Shown here: piece after piece, positions 38,581-48,479 of the stretch
Layout of the letters: each line of letters begins with the position of its first letter
How positions within the stretch are numbered: position 1 is the stretch's first letter
Assembly (NCBI GenBank): GCA_946567425.1
Contig: CAMNXF010000010.1
Coordinates: 52,891 to 116,890 of the forward strand
DNA: 64,000 nt
From: an uncultured Clostridia bacterium
Lineage (GTDB): Bacteria > Bacillota > Clostridia > Oscillospirales > Ruminococcaceae
Direction of reading: 5' to 3'
Notes under the pieces: model-generated
The model's database searches: none
Told to the model about the DNA's origin: nothing
The model's input: the letters and a program-made list of their open reading frames with translations, nothing else
Position numbers and translations under genes: made by a program

Positions 38581-39185
38581 TACAGAAGCTGAAACCGATA
38601 TATGTGTTGGCGCTTATCGCAGCAATAATTTCGGGACTTATCATCGTGGTGTACAACCTTACCTATGTCGATACCACGAATATCCTTACGGATAAACAGG
38701 CTGCGGCGGTAACGACTATCTACGGCGGCACAAAGGACGACTACGAGATTGTACCGCTCGTTATCAAAAACGAAAATAACGAAGACGAACCGACCGAGAT
38801 AAGCAAAAAGCTGACCGACGCGGGGCTGGATATCGCGAAGATCATCAAAAAAAAGAGCGACGGCAGTCTGGCGTTCGAGTGCCTTGTAAAGGGCTACAAG
38901 AAAGGGTTTGACATTATGGTCGGCGTTAAGGACGGAGCGGTCGCGGGAGTTGCGATAGTGTCTGTTGGCGAGGAGACTCCGGGTCTGGGCACGAACACCG
39001 ACGACCCCGAATTTCTCGGCAGCTTCAAGGGAATAACGGACAAGGCGACGATTGTCAAGACAGCGCCGTCCAGGGACGGAGAGGTTCAGGCGGTAACGTC
39101 GGCGACGTTCTCGTCGAAGGGTGTTGCGAACGCGGTAAATATTGCGCTTGAAGCGTTTAAAGCAATTGGAGGTGAGGCACAGTGA
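38577..39185 (+). CDS. rnfG: Electron transport complex RnfG (FMN-binding)
   Basis: VSVGEETPGLGT; DGEVQAVTSATFSSKGV flavinylation-type motif. Confidence 0.93.
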   Translation: MIQKLKPIYVLALIAAIISGLIIVVYNLTYVDTTNILTDKQAAAVTTIYGGTKDDYEIVPLVIKNENNEDEPTEISKKLTDAGLDIAKIIKKKSDGSLAFECLVKGYKKGFDIMVGVKDGAVAGVAIVSVGEETPGLGTNTDDPEFLGSFKGITDKATIVKTAPSRDGEVQAVTSATFSSKGVANAVNIALEAFKAIGGEAQ

Positions 39186-39889
39186 GCTACTTAAAGGAAT
39201 TTACCAAAGGTCTGGTCAAGGAAAATCCGACGCTGGTAACGCTGCTCGGAATGTGTCCGACCCTCGCGATAACGACCATGGCGAGCAACGCTATCGGTAT
39301 GGGCGCGGCAGCAACGTTCGTGCTTATCTGCTCCAACGTGGCTATTTCGCTGCTGAAGAAGTTTATCCCGAAGCAAGTGCGTCTGCCCTCGTATATCGTG
39401 GTTATTGCGGGCTTTGTAACGCTTATCAGCTTGATTTTGCAAGCGTTTGTACCCGCAGTTTACGATGCGTTGGGCATCTATCTGCCGCTTATCACGGTAA
39501 ACTGCATAATTCTCGGGCGCGCGGAGATGTTCGCGTCCAAGAACAACGTAGCCGCGTCCGCTCTTGACGGCGCGGGAATGGGTATCGGTTTTACGCTGGC
39601 ACTGCTGGCGGTCGGCTCGATACGCGAGATATTCGGCTCGGGAACTTGGTTCGGTCTGCCGCTTATCCCCGAAGCGGCTCAGGAGGCTATAAAGCCGATG
39701 ACGATATTCGTGCTTCCGGCGGGAGGATTTTTCGTGCTCGGCTGTGTTATCGCGCTGGTGAACAAAATTGCCAACCGCAAGCCCCCCGAGGCAACGGGCT
39801 GCGCAGCTTGTCCGAACAGGGAAAGCTGCATAAGCGTTGAAAAAACCGAAAAAAATCTCAAAAATACGGAAAAGGAGGATAACAAGTAA
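39182..39889 (+). CDS. rnfE: Electron transport complex RnfE
   Basis: Polytopic; LGMCPTLAITTMASNAIGMGAAATFV. Confidence 0.93.
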   Translation: MSYLKEFTKGLVKENPTLVTLLGMCPTLAITTMASNAIGMGAAATFVLICSNVAISLLKKFIPKQVRLPSYIVVIAGFVTLISLILQAFVPAVYDALGIYLPLITVNCIILGRAEMFASKNNVAASALDGAGMGIGFTLALLAVGSIREIFGSGTWFGLPLIPEAAQEAIKPMTIFVLPAGGFFVLGCVIALVNKIANRKPPEATGCAACPNRESCISVEKTEKNLKNTEKEDNK

Positions 39890-40491
39890 TGGAGCTTGCT
39901 AAAAGTATGATGATGATCCTCCTCACGGGTATTCTGACGGACAACTTCGTTTTGTCGAAGTTCCTCGGTATCTGTCCGTTCCTCGGCGTTTCCAAGACCT
40001 CGAGCGGCTCGCTCGGAATGGGCTGCGCGGTTACGGCGGTAATGATACTCGCGACAGCGGTAACTTATCCGTTGTATTACCTGTTCCTTGTTCCTATGGG
40101 CCTGGAGTATCTGAACACGATACTGTTTATTCTGATCATCGCAATGTTGGTTCAGTTGATCGAGATGGTGCTGAAAAAGTACATTCCCACATTGTATAAG
40201 TCGCTGGGCGTGTATCTGCCGCTTATCACCACGAACTGCGCGGTACTGGGCGTTACGCTGCTCAATCTGGAGGGTTACAGTTTCCTCGAGAGCATTGTGA
40301 ACTCACTCGGCGCGGGTCTCGGTTTTATGGTGGCAATGCTGATATTCTCGGGCGTTCGCGGACGGCTGGAGCGCTGCAATGTTCCCAAGGCGTTCGCGGG
40401 TATGCCGATAACTCTTGTCGCGGCGTCTATCGTGTCGCTTTCGTTCGTCGGCTTCGGCGGACTGGTTGACGGATTGTTCGGAGGTGCATAA
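39889..40491 (+). CDS. rnfA: Electron transport complex RnfA
   Basis: Polytopic; LTDNFVLSKFLGICPFLGVS. Confidence 0.93.
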   Translation: MELAKSMMMILLTGILTDNFVLSKFLGICPFLGVSKTSSGSLGMGCAVTAVMILATAVTYPLYYLFLVPMGLEYLNTILFILIIAMLVQLIEMVLKKYIPTLYKSLGVYLPLITTNCAVLGVTLLNLEGYSFLESIVNSLGAGLGFMVAMLIFSGVRGRLERCNVPKAFAGMPITLVAASIVSLSFVGFGGLVDGLFGGA

Positions 40492-41300
40492 TGGAAATAT
40501 TTATGACTTATGTTCTCCCCGTAATTATTTTTGCGGCGATTGGCGCGGCGGCGGGCGGACTGCTTCTGCTCGGCTCGAAATTCCTCGCGGTGGAAACGGA
40601 CGAGACCGTCGCGAAGATCGCCGAGGCGCTTCCTAACGCGAACTGCGGCGCTTGCGGCTATTCGGGCTGCGAGGGCTACGCAAAGGCGGTTGCGGCGGGC
40701 GAAGCTCCCAACAACAAATGTAAGCCCGGCGGAGCTGCCGCTGCGGAAAAAATTGCCGCGATCATGGGGCAGGAGGCGCTCGCGAGTGAAAAGGAGGTCG
40801 CTTTCGTGCGCTGCAACGGCTGTAAGGGCGCTACCGAGGAGCGTTACACCTTTATCGGCACGCCGTCCTGCGCGGCTACGGAGCGTTTCTACAACGGCAA
40901 GGGCAACTGCCGCACGGGCTGTGACGGCTACGGCGACTGCGCAGCAGTCTGCCCCGAGAACGCTATCTCGATAATCAACGGCGTTGCAGTGGTGAATCCC
41001 GCGAAATGCGTTGCTTGCGGAAAGTGCGTTGCTGTGTGTCCAAACCACCTTATTGTAATTCACCCCGCGAAACAGAAGGTCGATGTGCGCTGTTCATCGA
41101 AAGACCCCGGAAAGGTCGCCAAGGATATATGTAAGAACAGTTGTATCGGCTGCAAGATATGCGAGAAAAAGTGCCCCGAGGGCGCTATTACCGTTTCCGA
41201 CAACCACGCTACTATCGACTACTCGAAGTGTACGGGGTGCGGAGCGTGCGCGGCGGCTTGTCCGAGAAAGTGTATACTCACTCTTCCCGAGTGTCAGTAA
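40491..41300 (+). CDS. rnfB: Electron transport complex RnfB (ferredoxin-type)
   Basis: LPNANCGACGYSGCEGYA; multiple CxxCxxCxxxCP clusters. Confidence 0.95.
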   Translation: MEIFMTYVLPVIIFAAIGAAAGGLLLLGSKFLAVETDETVAKIAEALPNANCGACGYSGCEGYAKAVAAGEAPNNKCKPGGAAAAEKIAAIMGQEALASEKEVAFVRCNGCKGATEERYTFIGTPSCAATERFYNGKGNCRTGCDGYGDCAAVCPENAISIINGVAVVNPAKCVACGKCVAVCPNHLIVIHPAKQKVDVRCSSKDPGKVAKDICKNSCIGCKICEKKCPEGAITVSDNHATIDYSKCTGCGACAAACPRKCILTLPECQ

Positions 41301-41310
41301 CCTAATAGTT

Positions 41311-41343
41311 AAAGCCCGTGTTATTCCGACACGGGCTATTTTA
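41311..41343. terminator. Intrinsic terminator of rnf operon
   Basis: AGCCCGTGT-tattccg-ACACGGGCT followed by T-rich sequence. Confidence 0.8.
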
Positions 41344-41346
41344 TTA

Positions 41347-41507
41347 GAGCCTGTTTAGTATTTCGAAATGCGCCGAATGTGCCCGCGTTTTGGTGCAGAA
41401 CAAGGCGATTTTTCTCCGACATACTGTATGTATTTCAAGAAAAATCAACGAAGTTATGCACCAAGGCGCGGGTGCAGACGGCGTGTTGAGGGATACTAAA
41501 CAGGCTC
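41347..41507. mobile_element. MITE-like non-autonomous element with TIRs and TTA target duplication
   Basis: TIRs GAGCCTGTTTAGTAT / ATACTAAACAGGCTC; flanking TTA on both sides; interior folds on itself (TGGTGCAGAAC...GATTTTTC versus GAAAAATC...GTTATGCACCA). Confidence 0.7.
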
Positions 41508-41831
41508 TTACAGAAGAACCGCTCCGCAAACGCAAGCCGCCGCGCCGACAACAAGGAATATCAGCCCAACGGCGAATTTTTTCCTGCACCTGTCCATAAA
41601 ATTCCGCTGTTCTCCGGATATGCTTAATATCGGATACCGCCGTCTGTAAATAAGGTACAGAACGATACCCGATTGATTGTTCCCCGAAGCGGAGAGAAAT
41701 CCCCATAGGCGCGGACATTCAATTCCCCTGCATGACGCATCAGTCTGCACCAGCTTATACAACTGATATGTTGAGAACGCTCCGCCGACAAGAAGTACCG
41801 CTGCGCCCGCCGCGATAATATAAATACTCAT
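41508..41831 (-). CDS. Small membrane protein (two TM segments)
   Basis: MSIYIIAAGAAVLLVGGAFSTYQLYKL...KFAVGLIFLVVGAAACVCGAVLL. Confidence 0.5.
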   Translation of the reverse strand: MSIYIIAAGAAVLLVGGAFSTYQLYKLVQTDASCRGIECPRLWGFLSASGNNQSGIVLYLIYRRRYPILSISGEQRNFMDRCRKKFAVGLIFLVVGAAACVCGAVLL

Positions 41832-41839
41832 TGTTCACC

Positions 41840-42247
41840 TCATATTCTCTTGATGATCTCATACAATAAAAACGCCGTGCTCACCAGTGCCAGACAGAAT
41901 ACTCCTACCGTAACGTATACTCTGTCAGGCAGGAGCAAAGCTGCGGCAAACATCACGATCATTACGATAATGTTCAGAATTATTGCTGTGAACAGACGTT
42001 TCCCGCTTTTTACGACGTTCGTCGTTTCCTCAAGGTGTTTCATCATTTCATCATCTCCTTTAAGAAGTTCGTCCAAGCTCACCCCATAAAGCTCGGATAT
42101 CTTGACTATGCTCATGATATCGGGATAGGACTTTTCGTTTTCCCAGTTTGATACGGTCTGCCGTGTAACGTACAGCTTTTCGGCAGCCTGCTCCTGCGTA
42201 AGACCGCACTTTGCCCTTGCCGCTTTCAGCTTTTTTCCTATCTCCAA
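41840..42247 (-). CDS. XRE-family HTH transcriptional regulator with C-terminal TM segments
   Basis: TTG start at 42247 after GGAGGCGG SD; LKAARAKCGLTQEQAAEKLYVTRQTVSNWENEKSYPDI. Confidence 0.85.
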   Translation of the reverse strand: MEIGKKLKAARAKCGLTQEQAAEKLYVTRQTVSNWENEKSYPDIMSIVKISELYGVSLDELLKGDDEMMKHLEETTNVVKSGKRLFTAIILNIIVMIVMFAAALLLPDRVYVTVGVFCLALVSTAFLLYEIIKRI

Positions 42248-42412
42248 AACTCCGCCTCCTTTCACTTTAACTATACCACGATCTGCCATTTTCGTCTATC
42301 AAAACGTTTTTGAATTAGGCGTTTTCTCGTGCAAAAACATTTTTACACCGCATAACAGCGCGGTTTGTCGACAATAAATAATGCCGCGCGGTAAACGCCG
42401 CACGGCATTAAA

Positions 42413-43081
42413 TCAAACGATATATCCCATTCCGACCTTTGTGCCGATGTAATCATGCAGACCCGCCTGCTCCAGCTTTCTCCGCAGCCGCGCGATATTG
42501 ACGGAGAGCGTGTTTTCGTCGACAAAGCTGTCGGTCGCCCAGAGCTTGTTCATCAGCAGCTCACGGCTGACGACCTTTCCCTTGTTTTCAAGAAGCGTTT
42601 CCAGAATACGGTACTCGTTTTTGGTGAGGTCGATCTTTTCGCCGTTGAACGTCAGCGTCGCGTTTGACGTGTTGAGAACCGCGCCCTTATGCGTGATAAC
42701 TCCGATATTCTCCGCGAAATCATAGCTCCTCCGCAGAATAGCCTGAACCTTGGCTACCATAACGCTTAAATCGAACGGCTTGGCGATAAAATCGTCGCCG
42801 CCCATATTCATAGCCGTGACGATATTCAGATTATCCGACGCGGACGAAATAAACACCACCGGACACTTGCTCACGGCGCGAATTTCGCTGCACCAGTGAA
42901 ATCCGTTGTAGAACGGCAGCGAAATATCCAGCAGCACAATATGAGGATCGAATTTTTGAAATTCCCCCAGAACGTCGTGGTAGTCGTCCGCGCGCCGAAC
43001 CTCAAATTCCCATTCGGAAAGCCGTTTTATTATCGAATTTGCGATGCCGTCATCGTCCTCGGTAAGAAAAACCTTGTACAT
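42413..43081 (-). CDS. OmpR/PhoB-family response regulator
   Basis: Receiver domain VFLTEDDD...VLLDISLPFYNG...FIAKPF plus winged-helix C-terminus. Confidence 0.92.
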   Translation of the reverse strand: MYKVFLTEDDDGIANSIIKRLSEWEFEVRRADDYHDVLGEFQKFDPHIVLLDISLPFYNGFHWCSEIRAVSKCPVVFISSASDNLNIVTAMNMGGDDFIAKPFDLSVMVAKVQAILRRSYDFAENIGVITHKGAVLNTSNATLTFNGEKIDLTKNEYRILETLLENKGKVVSRELLMNKLWATDSFVDENTLSVNIARLRRKLEQAGLHDYIGTKVGMGYIV

Positions 43082-43082
43082 A

Positions 43083-44510
43083 TCAACCCTCGTTTCCGTT
43101 AAGCATACGGTAGAATTCCTCGGCGTAGCTGTCCGTCATTCCGCAGACGCAGTCGGTCGCGAACAGCAGACGGCGGTAGCATTGCTCCGCGTCCGATTTC
43201 CCGACGCACGCGCGTTTGCATATCTCGAGGTAATTTTCGGAAAGCACCTCGGTGAGATCGCGGTCGAAAATACGCTGTTCGTCCGTGTCAAACCGAAGCG
43301 CCGCGCCGACGATCTTATCCAACAGAAGCGTCATCATCGAATTTTCGGACAGCTCGCTGCGCACTATCGCCGACGAGCGGAACGCGTACCGATAAGCAAT
43401 ATCGCCGAGCGCATAAGCGAGCACGTTCGCGGAGCTTGCCGCCAGCAGCTCGTTTTTAAATTCGCCGCGCATAATAAGCTCATAGTTTTCGCAGAACGCG
43501 TCTGAAGCCGCGTATATCAGCATATTCTGGAGCTTAACTATCCAGCGCTGAACGGCCTTTAGCTGCGGGTCACGCATATTGAAGCTCTCAGCCGATCTGA
43601 ACGATTTTTCAAGCTCCTCGGCGGCATTCTCCAGTATCTTCATTTCCTCAGTCGAACCGCATTTTTCGCTGTATTTCGCGCTTAGCAGCTCGGCGATCAT
43701 CTTGTGATAGTCCAGCAGACCCTTGACCGCAGCATCCTCGATATCGGCGGTCTTGTACGCGATATCGTCCGCCGCCTCCAGAATAAACGTAAGCGGATAA
43801 CGGCAGCCGCCTGCGCCCGTCCGTTCGGTGATATCGCGGAAAAGCGGCTCCTCGGACAGATAGTATCCCATTTTTTTCGTCCGTATATCTCCGCTTTTTT
43901 TGTTGATGCCCGTCGAGTTTACGGGGTACTTGACGATAGTGTTCAGCAGCGCGTAGGTGAGGTTCATTCCCGTGTCCATATCCATAAGGCAGTGCAGACG
44001 TGAAAGCACGCGCAGCGCCTGAGCGTTGCCCTCGAAGTTGAAAAAGTCGCCTTTCATCTGATCGTCGAGCAACTCTGTAACAGGTTTTCCTTTAAATGTA
44101 AGCCTGTCGAAATTTTCCTCGAACCACTGTCGAATGGAAAATTCCCCGAAATGCCCGAACGGCGGGTTTCCGATGTCGTGGACCAGTCCCGCGCACTCAA
44201 GAATATCGCAGCAATTTTCGCGGACTATCTCGTCAACTCCGGATTTTTTTTCTTCAATTAACCGCCTGAATATCGTATCGCCGAGCGACCCCGCAAAAGA
44301 GCTTACCTCCAGCGAATGAGTAAGCCGCGTTCTTACAAAATCGCCGCGGTTGAGCGGATAGACCTGCGCCTTGTCCTGAAGCCGCCGAAACGACGCGCTG
44401 CCGATTATGCGGTGGTAGTCCTTGCGGAACTCGGTGCGCACGTCGTTGGGGTTGGGCGAGATGTGTTCGCGCTCGCGCTTAGCGCAAAGCAGTTTGTCCC
44501 AAGTAAACAT
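43083..44510 (-). CDS. dgt: dGTP triphosphohydrolase-like HD protein
   Basis: RTEFRKDYHRIIGSASFRRLQDKAQVYPLNRGDFVRTRLTHSLEVS...GLVHDIGNPPFGHFGE. Confidence 0.93.
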   Translation of the reverse strand: MFTWDKLLCAKREREHISPNPNDVRTEFRKDYHRIIGSASFRRLQDKAQVYPLNRGDFVRTRLTHSLEVSSFAGSLGDTIFRRLIEEKKSGVDEIVRENCCDILECAGLVHDIGNPPFGHFGEFSIRQWFEENFDRLTFKGKPVTELLDDQMKGDFFNFEGNAQALRVLSRLHCLMDMDTGMNLTYALLNTIVKYPVNSTGINKKSGDIRTKKMGYYLSEEPLFRDITERTGAGGCRYPLTFILEAADDIAYKTADIEDAAVKGLLDYHKMIAELLSAKYSEKCGSTEEMKILENAAEELEKSFRSAESFNMRDPQLKAVQRWIVKLQNMLIYAASDAFCENYELIMRGEFKNELLAASSANVLAYALGDIAYRYAFRSSAIVRSELSENSMMTLLLDKIVGAALRFDTDEQRIFDRDLTEVLSENYLEICKRACVGKSDAEQCYRRLLFATDCVCGMTDSYAEEFYRMLNGNEG

Positions 44511-44658
44511 AAAAACTCCGTTCTCCGATAACAATAAACGGCATATCGGAATAAAATATAATGTCGGAAAATTCTTGAATAATCAAAAGCACAGCGTCAA
44601 TAATATTCTCGACAGGGAAGTGAGCAAACTCACAAAAACAATGAAAGGAATGGTTTTA

Positions 44659-45000
44659 ATGTTAGTGAAACGCGGTGAAATATATTACGCCGATCTAAGC
44701 CCCGTAGTAGGCTCGGAACAGGGCGGCATACGCCCCGTGCTGATAGTGCAGAACGACGTCGGAAACAAGCACTCGCCGACGGTGATAGCGGCGGCGATAA
44801 CAAGTAAAAAGGAAAAATCCCAGCTCCCGACACATATATCCGTGGCAGCGTCGTCCTGCGGCTTGGCAAAGGACTCGGTGGTACTTCTGGAGCAGGTGCG
44901 TACATTGGATAAACGTCGTCTTAAGGAGCGCATGGGCGAACTTGACAGCAGCTCCATGCAGCAGGTGAACGACGCATTGTCCGTCAGCTTTGGGCTTTAA
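44659..45000 (+). CDS. PemK/MazF family endoribonuclease toxin
   Basis: VKRGEIYYADLSPVVGSEQGGIRPVLIVQNDVGNKHSPTVIAAAITS. Confidence 0.92.
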   Translation: MLVKRGEIYYADLSPVVGSEQGGIRPVLIVQNDVGNKHSPTVIAAAITSKKEKSQLPTHISVAASSCGLAKDSVVLLEQVRTLDKRRLKERMGELDSSSMQQVNDALSVSFGL

Positions 45001-45007
45001 ATACGGA

Positions 45008-45035
45008 GGGCAAGAGCAATCTTGCCCTTTTGTTT
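45008..45035. terminator. Intrinsic terminator
   Basis: GGGCAAG-agcaat-CTTGCCC-TTTTGTTTTT. Confidence 0.7.
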
Positions 45036-45069
45036 TTATGGTTAATGAGAACGCGCTCTTTCTGTTTGT

Positions 45070-45243
45070 TTACTTTATATTTTTTATGTAAAAAAACAAG
45101 AACCACTGAAACCCCGTAAGCAGCGCGACCAGCAGAACGATAACGATTTGCACAGCGCCCCATTCGGGCATAAAAACGCAAATGACAACAAGCGCAATAG
45201 TGAGGAGTATCGCGCTTCTCAAAAAACTCTTAGCATTCTTCAT
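45070..45243 (-). CDS. Small membrane protein, translationally coupled to folD
   Basis: [55 protein letters not shown] overlap with folD stop. Confidence 0.5.
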   Translation of the reverse strand: MKNAKSFLRSAILLTIALVVICVFMPEWGAVQIVIVLLVALLTGFQWFLFFYIKNIK

Positions 45244-46079
45244 TTTTGGATTTTCGCCGCCGTAACGGTATTCCGCATAAGCATAGCAATAGTCATAGGA
45301 CCTACGCCGCCGGGAACGGGAGTTATCCACCCTGCGACCTCGCTTACCTCGTCAAACTTCACGTCACCGCAGAGCTTGCCGTTGTCGAGACGGTTAATTC
45401 CCACGTCGATAACGACCGCGCCGGGCTTCACCATATCGACGGTCACAAAATTCGGACGACCCACCGCTGCAACGAGAATATCGGCTCTGCGGCAGACCTC
45501 GGCGAGATCATGCGTTCTGCTGTGGCAGATAGTGACCGTGCCGTTTTCGTGGAGCAGCAGCATAGCCATGGGCTTTCCGACGATATTCGAGCGCCCGATG
45601 ACCACGCACTCCTTGCCCGAAACCTCAACGCCCGTGCTGTGGATCAGCTCCATACAGCCTGCGGGAGTGCAGGGGAGAAAGCTGTAATTTCCGATCATAA
45701 TGCGCCCTACGTTGCTCTCGTGAAACGCGTCTACGTCCTTGTTCGGCGAAATGCGCTCGATGACCGCTTTTTCGTCGAGATGCTTCGGCAACGGCAACTG
45801 AACCAGAATACCGTTTACATTTGCGTCCGCGTTCAGCGTGTCAACAAGCTCCAGCAGCGCCTCTTGCGTCGTTTCCTCGGGGAGCGCGTATTCATAGCTT
45901 TTAATGCCGCAGAACTCGCACGCTTTTTTCTTGTTGTTGACGTACACGCGGCTCGCGGGATCGTCGCCGACGATTACCACGGCAAGCTCGACCTTAAGCC
46001 CCTCGTGCGCTATCTCGTCGCGCACTTTTTCCTTTACGGCGGCGGATATCGCCTTTCCGTCAATAATATTTGCAGCCAT
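45240..46079 (-). CDS. folD: Methylenetetrahydrofolate dehydrogenase/cyclohydrolase FolD
   Basis: [45 protein letters not shown]. Confidence 0.96.
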   Translation of the reverse strand: MAANIIDGKAISAAVKEKVRDEIAHEGLKVELAVVIVGDDPASRVYVNNKKKACEFCGIKSYEYALPEETTQEALLELVDTLNADANVNGILVQLPLPKHLDEKAVIERISPNKDVDAFHESNVGRIMIGNYSFLPCTPAGCMELIHSTGVEVSGKECVVIGRSNIVGKPMAMLLLHENGTVTICHSRTHDLAEVCRRADILVAAVGRPNFVTVDMVKPGAVVIDVGINRLDNGKLCGDVKFDEVSEVAGWITPVPGGVGPMTIAMLMRNTVTAAKIQK

Positions 46080-46081
46080 AA

Positions 46082-47209
46082 TTATTCCTCCTTATTGTCG
46101 CTATCTTCGTCGATTACGGGTTTTTCGGGAATGACGGGCCCGTCAGACGTTTCGGGAACGTCTGACGCAGCCTCACCGCCGTTCGAAAGAACGTCGCTGC
46201 CGTCCTTCAAGTCCACACCCTCACCAAGAATACTCGGCGCGGCTTTTTCCCTTTTTGCGAGTTTTTTCCGCTTTTTCTCCTCGTCAGCCGCGAGATCATG
46301 CCTGATGAGTTCTTTTGACGCGTCCGAGTTGACGTAAAGCGGAATCCCCTTTTTCGCGGTGACTATCTTGAACACAATAAACAAAACCAACCCGACAACA
46401 AACGATATTCCTGCGACGATCTGCGAAACGCGCAGACTGCCCGCATACAGGCTGTCGGTGCGAAGTCCCTCGATAAAGAAGCGTCCAAGCCCGTACCATG
46501 CGACGTACATCAACGTTATCTCGCCGTCAAACGTCCGCAGCTTCTTGCTGTAGAAATGCAGCAGGACAAATCCGAGCAGACACCACACGCTTTCATAGAG
46601 AAAGCACGGGTGAACAAGCGCTCCCGCTTCAACCTCGGACGCTATTTTCGAGCCGTTCATGCCGAACACCCAGTCGGGGGAGCAGACCTCGCCGTAAGCC
46701 TCCTGATTGATGAAATTCCCCCAACGCCCTATCGTTTGTCCGATGAGAAATCCGAGCGAGGCGAGATCAGCCATAGCAAAGAAGTTGACCTTGCGTATTT
46801 TGCAGAACACAAATCCCACAAGAAACGCGCCGATAACGCCGCCGTAAATAGCAAGTCCGCCGTCGCGTATGCCGGTAAATACGGTCGCGAACGTGTACGT
46901 TCCGGGATTTTTCAGTTCGGTGAATACACAGAAGTAAATTCTCGCACAGACAAACCCGCCGATTATCGCCGCGAACACCACGTCGAACACCCTGTCCTTG
47001 ACCAGCCCGAAGTCCTTTGTGGCGCGGCGCATCGCGTAAAGATACGCCAACACCACGCCTGCCGCGATAATAACGCCGTACCAGTAGATGTTCACGCCGA
47101 ACAAGTTAAATCCGCGGTAGTAGTTTATCGCCGTGCCGCCGAACAGATTAGGAAATTCGACCTCCATTTCGGTCAGCGCCTCCTGTGCGGCGAAAAGCAT
47201 TGAAGTCAT
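46082..47209 (-). CDS. lgt: Prolipoprotein diacylglyceryl transferase
   Basis: [30 protein letters not shown]. Confidence 0.95.
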   Translation of the reverse strand: MTSMLFAAQEALTEMEVEFPNLFGGTAINYYRGFNLFGVNIYWYGVIIAAGVVLAYLYAMRRATKDFGLVKDRVFDVVFAAIIGGFVCARIYFCVFTELKNPGTYTFATVFTGIRDGGLAIYGGVIGAFLVGFVFCKIRKVNFFAMADLASLGFLIGQTIGRWGNFINQEAYGEVCSPDWVFGMNGSKIASEVEAGALVHPCFLYESVWCLLGFVLLHFYSKKLRTFDGEITLMYVAWYGLGRFFIEGLRTDSLYAGSLRVSQIVAGISFVVGLVLFIVFKIVTAKKGIPLYVNSDASKELIRHDLAADEEKKRKKLAKREKAAPSILGEGVDLKDGSDVLSNGGEAASDVPETSDGPVIPEKPVIDEDSDNKEE

Positions 47210-47210
47210 T

Positions 47211-48479
47211 CTAATTGTCTCCTTTTACGATTGAAATACACGCGTTTTCCTCATCTAAACCGTCGAGCAGCTCAATCATTTTATCGTAGCTTGCTGCTGC
47301 GGCTGTATCTATTACGGCGAACGGTGAGCTCCCCCTCAGCGCCGAGTCGGACAGCGTTCCCGCCACCGAGTCCGCGTTAGTGAAACTGCGCACCATCGAA
47401 CCGTAGGTCGCGCGCTTGATACGTTCGAAATCCTCACGTTTCGGCGGAGTTTTCTTGTACGTGCGCAGAACGTTCTGCATCTCCGCGAGCACCGCGTCAG
47501 GGTCGCCGCTTTCGCCCCTCGCGAACGGGAAACAGAAGTCGCGTCCGCTGAACACGCCGTCCGAAAATTGCTCGTTTATCAGCCCTTTATCTCTCATTCT
47601 CTCAAAGAACTCCGAAACGTTCCCGAAAATCATATCGAACAGTATGTTAAAGTAAATATATTCGTCGAGCTGCTCCTGCCCTGAAACGAGCGGACGCTTA
47701 AAGCCTACCTCGAATAACGGTTTAGCGACGGGCATTGTAAGCTCCATACGCTTTTGGTTGACGGCATGCGGTTCGTCGAACTCCGCCGTTTTAACGTTCA
47801 GAGGCTCTCGGTTTTTCAACTTCTCCGTACATACGGAAACAACCTCGTCGGGGTCGAAATTCCCCGCCACGCAAAGGAACATATTTGCGGGATTGTAGTA
47901 GGCGTTGTAGCAGTCGTAGAGCGTTTTTTCGGTTATTTCGGCGATGCTTTCCACCGTACCCGCGATATCGTTGCGCACGGGATTTACGCTGTACAAGCCC
48001 TCCAGCATATTTGTAAACACTCTCCAGCCCGGGCTGTCGCGGTACATCGTGATCTCCTGCCCGATAATGCCGCGCTCCTTCTCCACGTTTTCGGGCGTGA
48101 AGTACGGCTCTTGAACGAACCCGAGCAGTATTTCCAGATTTTTCCGAAAATTATCCGCGCAGGCGAAATAGTACTGCGTGTAGTCGAAGCTCGTCCCCGC
48201 GTTGCAGGAAGCGCCCGTCTGCGCAAACAGCTTGAACGCGTCCTTTTCCTCGCTCTCGAACAGCTTGTGCTCGAGGTAGTGCGCCGTGCCGTCGGGAACT
48301 TTATGCAGCTCTCCGCCATTCACGGAGAACGCGTTGTCCAGCGACCCGAATTTCGCCGAAAACTGCGCAACCGCCGTCGAGTAGCCCGCCATAGGCAGCA
48401 TAAACACTTGTACGCCGCTTTCGTGGACGTATTTCAGACAGGTCTCCTTGATAACGTCGTCGTAAATTTTCTCTATCAT
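47211..48479 (-). CDS. M16 family metallopeptidase (YfmH-like, catalytic HxxEH present)
   Basis: GTAHYLEHKLFESEE (HYLEH zinc motif). Confidence 0.9.
   Translation of the reverse strand: MIEKIYDDVIKETCLKYVHESGVQVFMLPMAGYSTAVAQFSAKFGSLDNAFSVNGGELHKVPDGTAHYLEHKLFESEEKDAFKLFAQTGASCNAGTSFDYTQYYFACADNFRKNLEILLGFVQEPYFTPENVEKERGIIGQEITMYRDSPGWRVFTNMLEGLYSVNPVRNDIAGTVESIAEITEKTLYDCYNAYYNPANMFLCVAGNFDPDEVVSVCTEKLKNREPLNVKTAEFDEPHAVNQKRMELTMPVAKPLFEVGFKRPLVSGQEQLDEYIYFNILFDMIFGNVSEFFERMRDKGLINEQFSDGVFSGRDFCFPFARGESGDPDAVLAEMQNVLRTYKKTPPKREDFERIKRATYGSMVRSFTNADSVAGTLSDSALRGSSPFAVIDTAAAASYDKMIELLDGLDEENACISIVKGDN

Noticed and set aside
42050-44510. Possible phage-defence island (XRE, response regulator, dgt dGTPase, MazF)
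   Set aside because: dGTPases and MazF can be defence genes, but the genes are on differing strands/operons and each has a common housekeeping explanation; no evidence of a linked system beyond proximity.
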